Part shown: positions 25,235 through 36,547 of the stretch, piece after piece
How the letters are laid out: every line of letters starts with the position of its first letter
Position numbering within the stretch: the first letter of the stretch is position 1
NCBI GenBank assembly: GCA_900095095.1
Contig: FMBT01000309.1
Location: 434,001-498,000, forward strand
Direction: 5' to 3'
Length of the DNA stretch: 64,000 nucleotides
DNA from: Fragilariopsis cylindrus CCMP1102
Lineage: Eukaryota; Bacillariophyta; Bacillariophyceae; Bacillariales; Bacillariaceae
Position numbers and translations under genes: made by a program
The notes under the pieces: generated by a model
Database searches by the model: none
Told to the model about the DNA's origin: nothing
What the model saw: only the letters and a program-made list of their open reading frames with translations

Positions 25235-27374
25235 GGCGTTTATTTCGGTGATTATGGGAATGTTACCCCCTTTTCTGTTGATCATCCTCATTCTCATCTG
25301 ATAATAATTAAGCTTCGAAGCTGGTCGTGCCCTACCGCTACTGTAACGACTGTTTTCTTGATGTGCTTTTTTGTGATGACCTAAAAAAAATAAAGGCAGG
25401 ATAAATTAGGACTAAATCATACCTTTATTCACTATCTACTAGGGACTGAATCATTATCTCACTTTACTATTTTAATGTCCGCCACTCATTTTTTTGTTAG
25501 CACTTCGACAATCTTTTGGATCCCTCGAAACTGAAGATAATACAGTATTGTATGATGATGATGTGCTGAAAGCCCTTGATTTTTGTGGCTAACTCACATA
25601 ACCATAATAATTATTTGACAACATCCAACATCATGTGTAGGATATGACTACGACTACTCTAGCGAGATGACTTAATGGTCGTCTTTGATTAGACGATGGT
25701 AATAACCACGACACGTAAGTTAACAAGATGATTTCCATGTGCAAGTGCATTACTGACTGTATTGACATGTTTTTATTGTCTTGTTGTTGTTGAAAGACCC
25801 AAAGGACGAAATTCTTGCTTTATACCAACCACAAACATTCATGCGTGTCAACTGACTTTAACCGTGATCTCAACAAAGTATCTGATGGATATTGACAACA
25901 ACAACAAAACGATCTTTGTACTTAATGTATCCATTTGACGAAATTCAATCACGTTGTTTGCTTACCCGTTCACATTTTCATTTTCCCCCAGTTTCAGACT
26001 CATTGAAGATGATGATGTACTGACATTGAAAAATGAAAGTCTGATTTCGAAAGCTAATCTCGAAATCTAATTTCTTTCTTGGAAAATCCTGTCAATTAAA
26101 AGACGAGGAACAATGAAACTTAAGTTTCAATTATGGTAAGTGAATTCTGATGTTATTTCCTACTGTATCATCACCTTAGAGATGATACTATTATTATTTG
26201 TACAATTGTTATGACAAAAGATGTGTATCGCGCGACTATACTTCGAGACTACAATACAAACTATCTACTGCAAAGCCATACACTATATAATAAACTATGA
26301 CTGCCGATGATGACCTACCCTCATAGACCTGTTCTGAAATTACAAAACCGGTTTTTGAACCTGCCCCGAAAGGGGCATGGTGACTTACCAACTTCCCTGT
26401 TGAGAAACGAGTGCACCACCAACTTAGGAAATAATAGTTTGATTATTTGTGTAATGGGGTGGATGGATTGTTTGTTTGCTTCGAAAAAGTCGCGATGCGT
26501 GTTAGATATTATTTCTGTTCAACCCTTTACATATACCTATACCTTTGACGCTCAATAATCATTCTTTTTCTTTCTCCCTCACAATAATGTGTTGACAGAC
26601 AGCAGACGATATGATCCAATAATTATCATTATTTGCGACGATGAATCATACTATCGGATAGCGAAATAGAAGGAGATACTGATGAGCTCTGGTTAGATCC
26701 AAAAAAAGGAAACCAAGTCTGCTTCATTTCGATGAAAGAATATCTCTGATTGTGCTAAATCGGCCGCTTCATATTTATATCTTGCTTTGGTCGAGTCCGA
26801 ATTTTGCGGATAAATGCAACTGGGCCAGGTATTTCGCTTCAGATTTTGTGCTTACTTCTGACGGACTATAATATGCCTACAGGTGATGAAATAATATTAT
26901 TGCACACATATTCACACAGGATAGACGAATAATGATTTTTTTTCCAAGGTCAATCTTACTTACGTAATTACTGTACCTTGTACAAATATTAATAATCAAT
27001 TCTAAATCTGTACTTTTACCTGAAACTTACTACTACTACTTATAGCTAGCATACACGCATAAAAGAGCTATGATCGTTCAGTTTGACTATTGTTTTCCCC
27101 TGTTAGTTTGGAAGATTAGAATTGTAATAGTTCGCCACTAGATCAGCAGAACAACCTTGTTGTTGCTTTCTACTTTTGATGTTAACTAACCAACAGAGCA
27201 CTATATATTTTCTTTCATATGTCTGCTTTCATTTACACTACTGCATACAGTATACATCATAATATAATTGTTTATTTCAATGCAATCGATCTGGAATACA
27301 ATATTGTTGATGCAGTATTAATAATAATAATCCTCCTGCTCTATAGTAGCAATCTCTAGTTATTTTATCACTAC
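25235..27374. other. 2.1 kb spacer without a supported gene
   Basis: Between CAPZA and GPN1, both minus strand. One 83-codon frame (26307-26558) has no family features. A short perfect hairpin with a GAAA loop sits at 26362-26377 (separate entry). Otherwise AT-rich, with ATG-repeat bits near 25555 and 26005. No tRNA or snRNA recognised. Confidence 0.45.
26362..26377. other. Perfect hairpin with GNRA-type loop
   Basis: TGCCCC-GAAA-GGGGCA: six base pairs closed by a GAAA tetraloop, GC-rich within an AT-rich spacer. Suggestive of a structured RNA on the plus strand, but the stem is short and no family is recognised. Confidence 0.4.
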
Positions 27375-28725
27375 CTAGTATGGTGAGTTATCGTTATCAA
27401 CGTCTCTTTGTAATTTTCTAGCTTGAACACGTGCCATGGCTTTCCTTTTTGCATCCTGTTCTTCAATCCGATGCTTCAAATCTTCAATGTATTCACTAAA
27501 ATCGGTGTTTGCAGCATTTTTAATAACTTTCCAAAAATCATCAATCCCATCCCCAGTAACAGCTGAAACACCCACAGCGTTTTTACTGAATTCGGTATAG
27601 AATTCATCTAATACAAGTGACAGACTACGTGTTAATGAATCATAAAATCCTGATTCACCACCATTATTACTTCCTTCATTCCTTGCATTATCTAACGCAT
27701 CCTGGAATGCTTCAAAGTCTTTCATCCATTCCATACAGAATTCATGTGAAACAACATCGGTTTTGTTAAAACAAATCACTAATGGCAATCGTGTTCTATA
27801 ATACATAGAACATGCATATAACATATTACTCATAAATGTATTTGGTGAACTGGCACATCGGACTGTATCAACAACGAATACCATAACAGTTGGAAATGTC
27901 GATGCTAACGATTCACTCAAAATGGCACCGGATGCACTCCATGTAAATGCTTCAATCTATTATATATGTAAATATACACATGTATGAATTATAAGGTGAG
28001 AAGAAACGACGGATAGGAATAATATATATTTGATATGATTCGAAATTAATTCGGAATATAATATAGAACGACAAAACGTACCTGTCCTGGTGTGTCGACT
28101 AATAAAAATTCAGATAATTTGTTTTCATCTGCACGTTGTTCTAAAATATTAATAACCTGATCAAATTTTGTTGCATATAAATTTAATGAGGTCATGATTG
28201 CTCCATTGGGCCGAGATGATGTTGTGACATAACCTGTTTGTAATCAACAGTATCACGGATATCAATTGATGGACTGTATGGTACATCTAAACATGCTGGA
28301 TCTAAATTAATACAATATGCTGGCATATTCTTCTTCTTCTTTTCGTATTATCTTGTGATGATGGTTCTTTATTATCATCATCATCATCATCATCATCGTT
28401 GTTGTTGTTGTGTTGTTGTTGTCGTCGTCGTCTTTGTTCACAGTATTATCTCCATCTACTTTTTCATTTTCAACTTCTTCTTCGTCGTCGTCATCATCAT
28501 GCATGGTAGATTCCTGTAACTGCTTCATCAAAGTGTCTTTCCTGAACCGGCCATTCCAACAATCAACACACAAACTGGTGCTGGTGATTCTTCAGTCTGA
28601 TCTTCAATTCGTTTTATAACGGGAGGCTCCATTTTCTTTAATCTACTCTTATCTGCACTGGCACTGGCACTGGCGCTAGTACCGGTAGTTGATGCTGATG
28701 CCATTGATTCGGTATTCGTGCTCAT
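27375..28725 (-). CDS. GPN1: GPN-loop GTPase 1 (XAB1 family)
   Basis: Exon 1 28725-28082 and exon 2 27956-27375 (donor CAG-gtacgt, acceptor ATATAATAG). P-loop [25 protein letters not shown] and the GPN loop in [20 protein letters not shown]. Switch II VDTPGQ is at the exon end, and [12 protein letters not shown] begins exon 2. Then come [15 protein letters not shown] and [10 protein letters not shown] followed by [13 protein letters not shown], all GPN1-specific. The product assists RNA polymerase II assembly and nuclear import together with GPN3. Exon 1 is odd: about 55 residues of Asp/Glu/Asn/Thr low complexity are inserted just after the P-loop helix (about 28540-28330), in triplet-repeat DNA. 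Exon 1 has several one-base breaks (near 28535, two within the repeat, and 28210 in the GPN loop). Exon 2 is intact. Confidence 0.92.
28331..28500. repeat. Triplet-repeat low-complexity stretch in GPN1 exon 1
   Basis: ATC, GTT and GTC runs on the plus strand (for example about 28373-28398) encode acidic and Asn/Thr/Met runs, depending on frame, in GPN1. Confidence 0.75.
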
Positions 28726-29204
28726 TGTGGCTAATCGTTATGTTATAATAGATCTGCCGGTATAGTTAGGAAATTAAATGAACGGAAAGGTTTTATTGTC
28801 CCCATATTGGGTATTGATTATTAGACAAAAAATAACACACATTTTTCACTTTCTTTCCTTGGCTGGCCACAATGATGAGTCACGACTCAATGAATCACGA
28901 ACAACTAAATTGTGCGACGATTAAAAAAATGAAAAAGGTATTCAGAAAGTTTTCAAGTTGAAAAGTAAGAATTCATAACTTCAGAACTATGAATTCTAAT
29001 GAATCAATTCATTATTAATCATTCATCAATCAATCATAATCCTATGCTAGCTCCAGTAATAGAACATTAGCCAATTGGCGTACAAATAAAAAAGCTGAAG
29101 GAAAGGCTATAATAAATCTTAGAGGACTTTTAGGCGGCGTAGAAATGCACCCGGTACACATACGAAAACCGTGATTATGCCAACGACACCCAACGACGAC
29201 GACG
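28726..29204. promoter_or_regulatory. Head-to-head promoter region
   Basis: 479 bp between the start codons of GPN1 and the membrane-protein gene. It holds several ATGAATCA-like AT-rich words near 28990-29040. No known motif. Confidence 0.35.
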
Positions 29205-31209
29205 ATGACGTCGATATTTGACATCGATGACGACGATGATGACGATGATGAAATTATTTTGATTTCAACCACTAGGCAACGATATGAAAACCTTCATGGG
29301 ATTAACAAGAACAATAATTTAAATAATTATAAAATCAACAATAATAATGACAACGGCAATAACGACGACGACGACGACGACGACGAAGATGATGAAATAA
29401 TCGTAGTCAAGGTACGGCCACCCATGAGCAGAAGAAAAGATGACGATGATGTTGATGGAGGAAGTTTATATCAACGTGCTCAAACTTTCTTTCAGTTCGG
29501 TAGAATTATTAGTGGCGATATTATAGAATATCCATCTTCACAATTGTTAACGTTACTACTAATCGTTCTACCAATCATAATGATACAGAGAAAGAAACGA
29601 TTTTGTGTTGTCCGACAACGACGAAGCAGAACCATCACCGACACTACGAAAGTGCTCACAGTAGGAATAGAAGTGACAACAGAAGTAACAACAAAAGCAA
29701 CAACAACAGCTGGAACGGAAATGGAAATAACAGCAAACATAGGACACAACAATAATTCTCCCAATGCGTCTTTTGAAAATGGAAATGAAATTGGGGATAT
29801 TTCAAATGTAAAAGAAGAAGAAGAAGAAGAAGAAGAAGAAGAAAAGATAGCAGGAAAGGCGAAGATTGCGATCGATGGGGTTATAACACAAACACAAACT
29901 TGGCAATCTCATCAAATCATTGCTCAGCAGGGTACTTCATCGTCCTCGTTACTGTCATCATCGTCGTCGTCAACGTCAAATATATTAACAAATGAACAAC
30001 GTGATAACAGTAGTCAAGCACAAAAACTTCAAATGGTACGACAAATAGCAAAAGATATTCGTCTAGTACAAGATGTATTAATCGAGCATTCACTCGACCC
30101 ATCGATGGCACCACAACTTGCTATTAGTTTACAATCGTCTCAACATATTGTAGAATCTCAACGTGATATATGCTACCAACAGGCTATGTTCGATGCACAT
30201 CAACGACAACTTGATCGACAACAATCGGAACGACAGCATAGAGAAAGCTTACAGGGAGTAAAGTACGATCCTAATTGGAAAGAAAAATTAAAATCATACG
30301 AAACAAATGTTATTATTGGAATTTATTAGGATATGGTGGTGTTAGTAGACTTTGGTGGGAGGTAATATTGATACAACAATTGGCACGTTGGGTCATACCC
30401 GTTTGGCAGAATTATTATCACAATTACCACAGCGGCATTATGTATGGAAATAATGATCACGAAAACGGTCAACTAGTAGCTTCTGCCTTTATAAAAGATA
30501 CAATTGCATCGATCCTTACGCAAGTTTGTGATTGTCAATCATCCTGCACCATTGCTGATACAAGTACTGCTGATATGCCAACAACAACGTCAATAAAATC
30601 GAATGCATCATGGTTTCCAGCAGCAGCCGCAACAGTTATCATCTCGTTAAACACAAGTATTATGGGTAGTACACTATCAAGTTTCGTGGCGGTCCTATCG
30701 AGTATGATGAAACAATTTGTACCACATAATATGATGATGGAGTATATGACTTGTTATGGGTATTGTATATTATACGGTTCGGTTCTTTTGATGATGACCA
30801 TGATCCTTCATCAAGGATACGAATCCTATCGGTCCCATCTTTACTGCACCATATAGTGAACATTATATCTATCTCTTTGTTTTATGGCCCCCAACGTACA
30901 TTTGTGTTGTTTTTGACAACTATGATGAGGATGGTGATGGTGATGATAGTCACCGTGGATGATCATAATGATGATGCAAATATTAGCAGTAATAGTACCG
31001 CTGGCCTACAACAACAGCAACAACAACATCAATATCTAAGTAGTTATAGCATGATGGGATGCTCGTTTCTACTTGTTTCATTGTGGATACTAATGCCTCT
31101 TTTAAGTTGGATACGAACCTGTACCCTATATCATAAAGTGGAACGATGTGTGAAAAATGCTAGTCCAGTTGATTTTGAAACGTCTTTTGGTAAAGGTGTG
31201 CTGAACTGA
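29205..31209 (+). CDS. Unrecognised multi-pass membrane protein
   Basis: Start ATG 29205. About 668 residues if two one-base breaks (near 30327 and near 30843) are allowed. The N-terminal 100 residues are Asp/Asn-rich with YENLHGIN and VVKVRPP segments. The first membrane helix is LLTLLLIVLPIIMI at about 29545. A Glu run (29815-29845) and a helical, Gln-rich stretch (VRQIAKDIRLVQDVLIEH; QRQLDRQQSERQHRESLQ) follow, which looks like a coiled coil. After YGGVSRLWWEV come at least four more hydrophobic helices, at about 30625-30700, 30760-30810, 30850-30950 and 31045-31110. I know no family with this layout. Function unknown. Confidence 0.65.
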
Positions 31210-31916
31210 AACGGTGGCGTTGGGAACAGATTTTGGTACGATACATTCTCCTATCGATGTATCTACATTAGTCATGTGGGAAAGTATGGAATAACATGTA
31301 TATATATAGGTCTATATATAGGTCTATATACATCCTATATATATATATATATATTATGTATGTAACGAGTTTAAACTATAGACCTTTGAGAATCTTCCGT
31401 ACTTGACACATGGGACATTGCATACATTACTAGCTAGTGAATTGTTCTGCATAATCTTGTTTTCATATATAAGGTTTTAAAGTGCAGTAGATGAAAATTA
31501 TCACGAAAATATATATTGCCAAGATAAATATTTTGCTCAAGAATCCTTCTGATGTAGCTGTGCATGCTTTGGGAGCACTGCTTGGAAAAGTTTCCGACCA
31601 TTATTTGGTCGAATGGTTAACTTGTGAACTATTCCTATCTTACTGTATCTCTGTAAACTGCAACTGCTCTGTTCTCAGTTTACCATATCGAACTTGAAAC
31701 TGTTCTGTTCTCACTTTAGTGACTCAATTTCGGTTCAGTCTTGGCGGAACATTATAGATTTCGGCGTAAAAATTAAAATTCCTAGAAATAAAAATTCGCT
31801 TTGTTCAAACTCGAAAACAGATAATAATCATTGATCATAATATTCATTTCAGATTTTGGAGGAGAGAAAGTAAACAGCAACGAAGTTACATACTACATCG
31901 ACTACAGTAGAGAGCA
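31210..31916. other. Spacer with (TA)n run
   Basis: 707 bp. GGTCTATATATA repeats near 31308-31330 and a TA run at about 31337-31356. No gene seen. Confidence 0.45.
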
Positions 31917-32926
31917 ATGACTTTGCTAAGCAAGAAAATGACAGTGCCAATGAAAACGACTATCCTTCCAATGCTTGTAATAATAATATCTGGTATATTA
32001 ACAACATTATTGTTTTTCAGATCGCTGGACAGTAACGTCACGAGGAAACTTTCTGAAGATGGTAGCTACATATATACTGCTTTCGATAGTGCTTCTTGGG
32101 CTATCACTTCTAGATCTCTTTCGCCTATATTAGGGACCGATAAGCAATCCCTTTACGATAATTATATTGTTCAATGTAATGAGGCAATAACAAAGGAGAA
32201 TGATGACAATGGTAAAACAACCGCACCAGATGTTTGCACTGTAATGGATGAAAGCCGTCTGAAAATGAATGCAAATCAGCCAAAGTCTGTTTTTAATTAT
32301 ACCAAAGATGGCTATACCAAGACACGAGTACCATCAGATCTGTTTGATCTGATTAAAGAATTTTTCAATAGGAATCGACATCTTGCTAAAATCGAATGGC
32401 AATCACATACTGTGTATCATAATGCATGGATTGCACCCCCTACGATGGTAGGTCTTGATAAAGACAAAGCATTACAAAATCAAATACAAGAACAAATGAA
32501 GCCAATTTTAGAAGAATGGACGGGTCAGCATTTGAGCCCTGTCAGTACATATGGTATTCGAATGTATCATAATGGATCTATCCTAGCACCTCACGTAGAT
32601 AGAATGCCATTGGTAGCATCAGTAATCAGTAAGTAAGATCGTTATATCTTGTTTTTGAGCTTAAGAATTGAAAATAAGCAACGATAGTAAAATTGATGCA
32701 TATTCAATAGTTTTTATTAACTCATACTTTATTGTTTGGTTTTCACTTTGTTTTTACATTTGCTTTCATAATAACAGTCCAAGTTGACCAAGATGTGGAC
32801 GAACCATGGCCACTTGAGGTATATGGTCACGATGACAAGGCAACGAATATAACTATGGAACCAGGTACGTCGAAGTTTGTCAAAGGGCATATATTTATAA
32901 GATAAATTCCGATGCCGCTCTTAACG

Positions 32927-32966
<40 letters not shown>

Positions 32967-33646
32967 CTTTGTAATGTGTAATTTCAGGTGATATGGTATT
33001 ATATGAAAGTCATTCTGTCATCCATGGAAGACCATTTCCGATGATTGGTAACTTTTTTGCGAATTGTTTCATTCATTTTGAACCATATGCACCGCTTGAG
33101 GGAGAGGCGCATGATCCAAATTCAGATATTCCACCATATATTGTAGAAGACTCTATATGGGAAAATGAATGGAAAATTGCTAATCCTGACGGATGGAAAT
33201 TCGTAAGTATTGTCCTGCCCTTCTTTCTTTGTAGTAAATTTGTTTCTGTTTTTGTTCTTGTTTTTTGAGCACAAGATGATTGCTTTTGATCCTAATAATA
33301 GCGTTTCTTTTTGTCCTTCCAGAAAAAGTATGATGATGATTTTAAAACATTAGTTGAATACGGTAATGTGATAAAAGTCGAGGCATTGTTTCGCGATAAT
33401 CCAGATTTAGTACACGAAAAAGATGAAAATGGATGGACTTGCATTCACGAAGCCTCCCGTGGTGGACACCTTGAGATGGTCGAATTGATACTCAAGCATG
33501 GGGTAGACAAAGATCTTCTAACGAAGACAGGTGTGACTCCATTAAATATTGCTCTAGCGTTTTTAGAAGTAGACCACAAACTGATAGAATTTTTCAATGA
33601 TATAGGTGCAAAGGATATCGGTCGGAGTAAAAAGCAGGAATTGTAG
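31917..33646 (+). CDS. Membrane-anchored 2-oxoglutarate/Fe(II) oxygenase (P4H-like) fused to ankyrin repeats
   Basis: Four exons: 31917-32628, 32778-32864, 32988-33202 and 33323-33646; all junctions are GT-AG and in frame (445 residues). A signal anchor is at residues 15-35 (MLVIIISGILTTLLFF). The catalytic double-stranded beta-helix carries the iron ligands His226 and Asp228 (APHVDR) and His279 (SVIHGRPF), with EPGDMVLYES between them. The usual Lys about ten residues after the last His, which holds 2-oxoglutarate, is not there (FPMIGNFFANCF). From about residue 340, ankyrin repeats follow (ENGWTCIHEASRGGHLEMVE; TGVTPLNIALA). The family hydroxylates proline or similar residues in the secretory pathway. 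Substrate unknown. Confidence 0.88.
32926..32962. repeat. (TC)n microsatellite
   Basis: TC run of about 18 units in intron 2 of the oxygenase-ankyrin gene, part of the polypyrimidine region before the acceptor. Confidence 0.9.
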
Positions 33647-33786
33647 GTTCGAATTTAGATGAAGTTAAATTCTTTAAAAAAACACAACTTTCTTAAAGCC
33701 AAAGGAAATATATAGACGTTTTGTGTAACATCACATTCTTTAAAAAGTGTTGATAGCATAATATATAGTTTGTTACTATTAGATAA

Positions 33787-35466
33787 TTACTGAAATGCGT
33801 CTGGCTCATCAAAGAAGCTCTTCTTTTCATCTGTTTCTGTTGACGAGATCATCTCATCGGATGGAATATTTCTAACTTCTTCATCTAGCACTGCATCGCT
33901 ATCAGAAGAAAATAATCCCTGCAAAGTTTTTTTGGTCGTAAGACGCCTCATTTCAGCCTGCATAAAATATTTCAGTAGTTTGCATCGAGCTTTGTGGTCT
34001 TCTGCTTCAATAATCTTTTGCATTGTAAGCGACGACTCAAGTACCAAGGGTTGAAGCTCTATAGCCATACGCTTTTGTAGTTCTTGCAGCTCCTGCTGCA
34101 GCTCTTCTGTTAAGTCACCGAAGCCAATAGCGCTAAGAAGAACACAAAAAGTAATGTTGAGACTGCGACTATTATAATACCATACCCACGAAAAAAGGGA
34201 AAAAATCACACGAACGATGAACAAATATCGTAACCTCTGTCAGTACAGCTTCTTTCAATAACATACCTAGGTAATTCATCTTGCTGCAGACCTCTTTCCT
34301 TTTTAAGGAAATCTTTTAGTTTATCTTGAAATTCTTGTTGCAATTCATTTTGACGCGCCATGAGTCGTTGTTCTACGAAGCTCTGCCACAAACGAATCGT
34401 TTGCCAAAGTCCATCTTCGTCCGGCCCTTCTTTGACGGCAAGCGTGTTTGAAGCCGCCTTGGTAAAACGAACATCTTCCTCCAATTCGTGTTGAAGATCT
34501 ACAAGCTCTCCGAAAATATTACACAACTCCTTTTCTTCCTTATTAGTTGCTGCAGCGACTACAGCACCATAAACTTCGTCCAATTCCGGTCCATCATTTT
34601 CTCCTGAATCGTCCTTTCCCGAATCGTCATGGATTGTTCCTTCAATCTTTAAATATGTATCTCTCATCGCCCATGCCTCTGGATTTAATACTTTATCGAT
34701 AGTGACACGGCCTGTCACTTTGTGAGTACAAATGTATTTAATTTGATCTTCAGTTTGTTCACTAACTTCTTTCAAATCTTCTAACTCAAATACGACTCCA
34801 GTCTTTGCGAAGCGCCCTGATTCAGTAGGATGACTAGTGACGACAACAAATCTTTTGCTACCATTCATTAGTATATCAGTATACATCTGTCTATATCGCG
34901 GTTCAAAAATATTTAACACATGCTCTGTGTTTGGAGTGTAAACAATACCACCAAGCGGGAAAAGTGGGAGTATTGTTGAGCCCTAAATAAGAAGAGAGAT
35001 AAATATCAAAGATAGATACGAAATTTGAGGGGAATTGAAGATATTTATACGGTATACACATATTTTTGTCAACGAAATTTAACGAAAGAGACGAAATGAA
35101 TACAATACAAGGAATTGTTCGTCGGTGATGCTCGAATTAACGTACTTCTTTGGTTGATTCGATTGGCATGTTATCCCCCTTGGAACCCTCAACGGAAGGA
35201 AGCCACGAAACACTATCGATTCCTTTTGCTAGTGGCCCTTCTTCTGCGTCGTCGTCGTAATCGTCTTCTTCGTCGTCATCTGATCCAGCAAATCGGGGTA
35301 TCAGAGATCCTCGATGAATTACTTGTTGGTGACGATTTCCGATAAATGTGCTAGATTCCAAATACAGAGTTCTCCCTGCCGGGCACGTTGATGGAAGTAA
35401 GAAAGCATCAGCTTTATGTTTCTGCAGCAGGACCAGCGATAGAGAGACACCAAAGAGAAATTTCAT
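33787..35466 (-). CDS. Plastid-targeted LON substrate-binding domain protein
   Basis: Exons 35466-35146, 34982-34267 and 34132-33787; junctions are GT-AG, 460 residues, no frame break. Signal peptide MKFLFGVSLSLVLLQ with a plastid site KADAF-LLPS, then an acidic linker. The LON N-terminal (substrate-binding) domain begins GSTILPLFPLGGIVYTPNTE and contains the hallmark NIFEPRYRQMYTDIL, followed by KVTGRVTIDKVL. The rest is helical (LQHELEEDVRFTKAASNTLA; two coiled-coil-like stretches). The AAA+ and protease domains of Lon are absent. Stand-alone LON-domain proteins are known in plants and bacteria, but their role is poorly defined. Substrate recognition in the stroma is an inference. Confidence 0.88.
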
Positions 35467-36547
35467 TTTTTATTATATCTATAAAGTACGCGATTTTAAT
35501 TAAGTCGATATGCCTTATTTTCATTTATGGCAAATCTAGGATAGTGTGTGTATCTATCAGCCAGTAGTGCGAATAGGTCTGGTATTGGTTGACTTTTTGT
35601 TGTTGTGGTAATAATGATGCTGAGATACTTGTACAACTTAAACTTTTGATCCTCACGATACAGTATGCAAAAGTTGTGCCATTGCTTTCCAACGCATCAT
35701 CCGTCATGGTCGAGAGATGCATGGCTGAGTTTTTGTGTGATTGAATCTTCTTTACGCGGGACAAGATCTTCGTTTAGGGCTCACGGTAAATCAAGCAAAG
35801 TAAGAAATTTTAGAAAAGGCATTCTAGATAACATATTATTCCCAACACTATCTGTACATACATCATTAGCATAGCATTCACAGTGTATGTCAGTATAATT
35901 AGTAGTTAGATAATCAACCATTGTTGTTGTATAGTAGTAGATTAGAAACATATGCTCTCTCACTCACTCACTCACTCACTCACACACACACTCACTCACA
36001 CACTCACTCACACACTCACACACTCACTAGTTTAGATTATATGAGTCAATAATTGCACAATCAAGCTACAATAGTGAGCCAAGTATTATACCAAATTGAA
36101 CAACATCCACCTGAACAAGTCTACATAATATGGCGTAACCGTCAAAGATGTGTACCACAGTCAAACATAAAAATAATACAAACTACATAGAATTGAACAT
36201 ACTAGTATCATACTCAAATGTATTCACAGGAATAAGACATTTTAAAAAAGTTAACACACTGTTAAAAGGATCATTATAACAGCTCAACTGCAGGAACAGT
36301 TCATGTATGTCAAAACGTCAAAACCACAGTTGCTAAGGTAAGAGAAACAACAACTTACTCTCACAATGCTGACATTTTTCAAAATGAAGACATAGATAGA
36401 GATACAATGTAGGAATGTTTTTAAATGTCATTGACTATTGTTACTAGATTGAGAAAACGCTGTAACTTCATACAAAGATATAGTTTCTTTCATTCAGAAA
36501 ACGCATCTGATACCCAAACTGCATGTGCATTTACTACTACACTATCA
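35467..36547. other. 1.1 kb spacer
   Basis: Between the LON gene start and the RRM gene stop (both minus). It contains a CACT/CACA microsatellite. Short open frames here have no family features. Confidence 0.45.
35956..36027. repeat. (CACT)n/(CACA)n microsatellite
   Basis: Interrupted CACT and ACAC units over about 70 bp upstream of the LON-domain gene. Confidence 0.9.

Noticed and set aside
26307-26558. 83-codon open frame in the CAPZA-GPN1 spacer
   Set aside because: No family features; the DNA includes the hairpin, which fits RNA better than coding.
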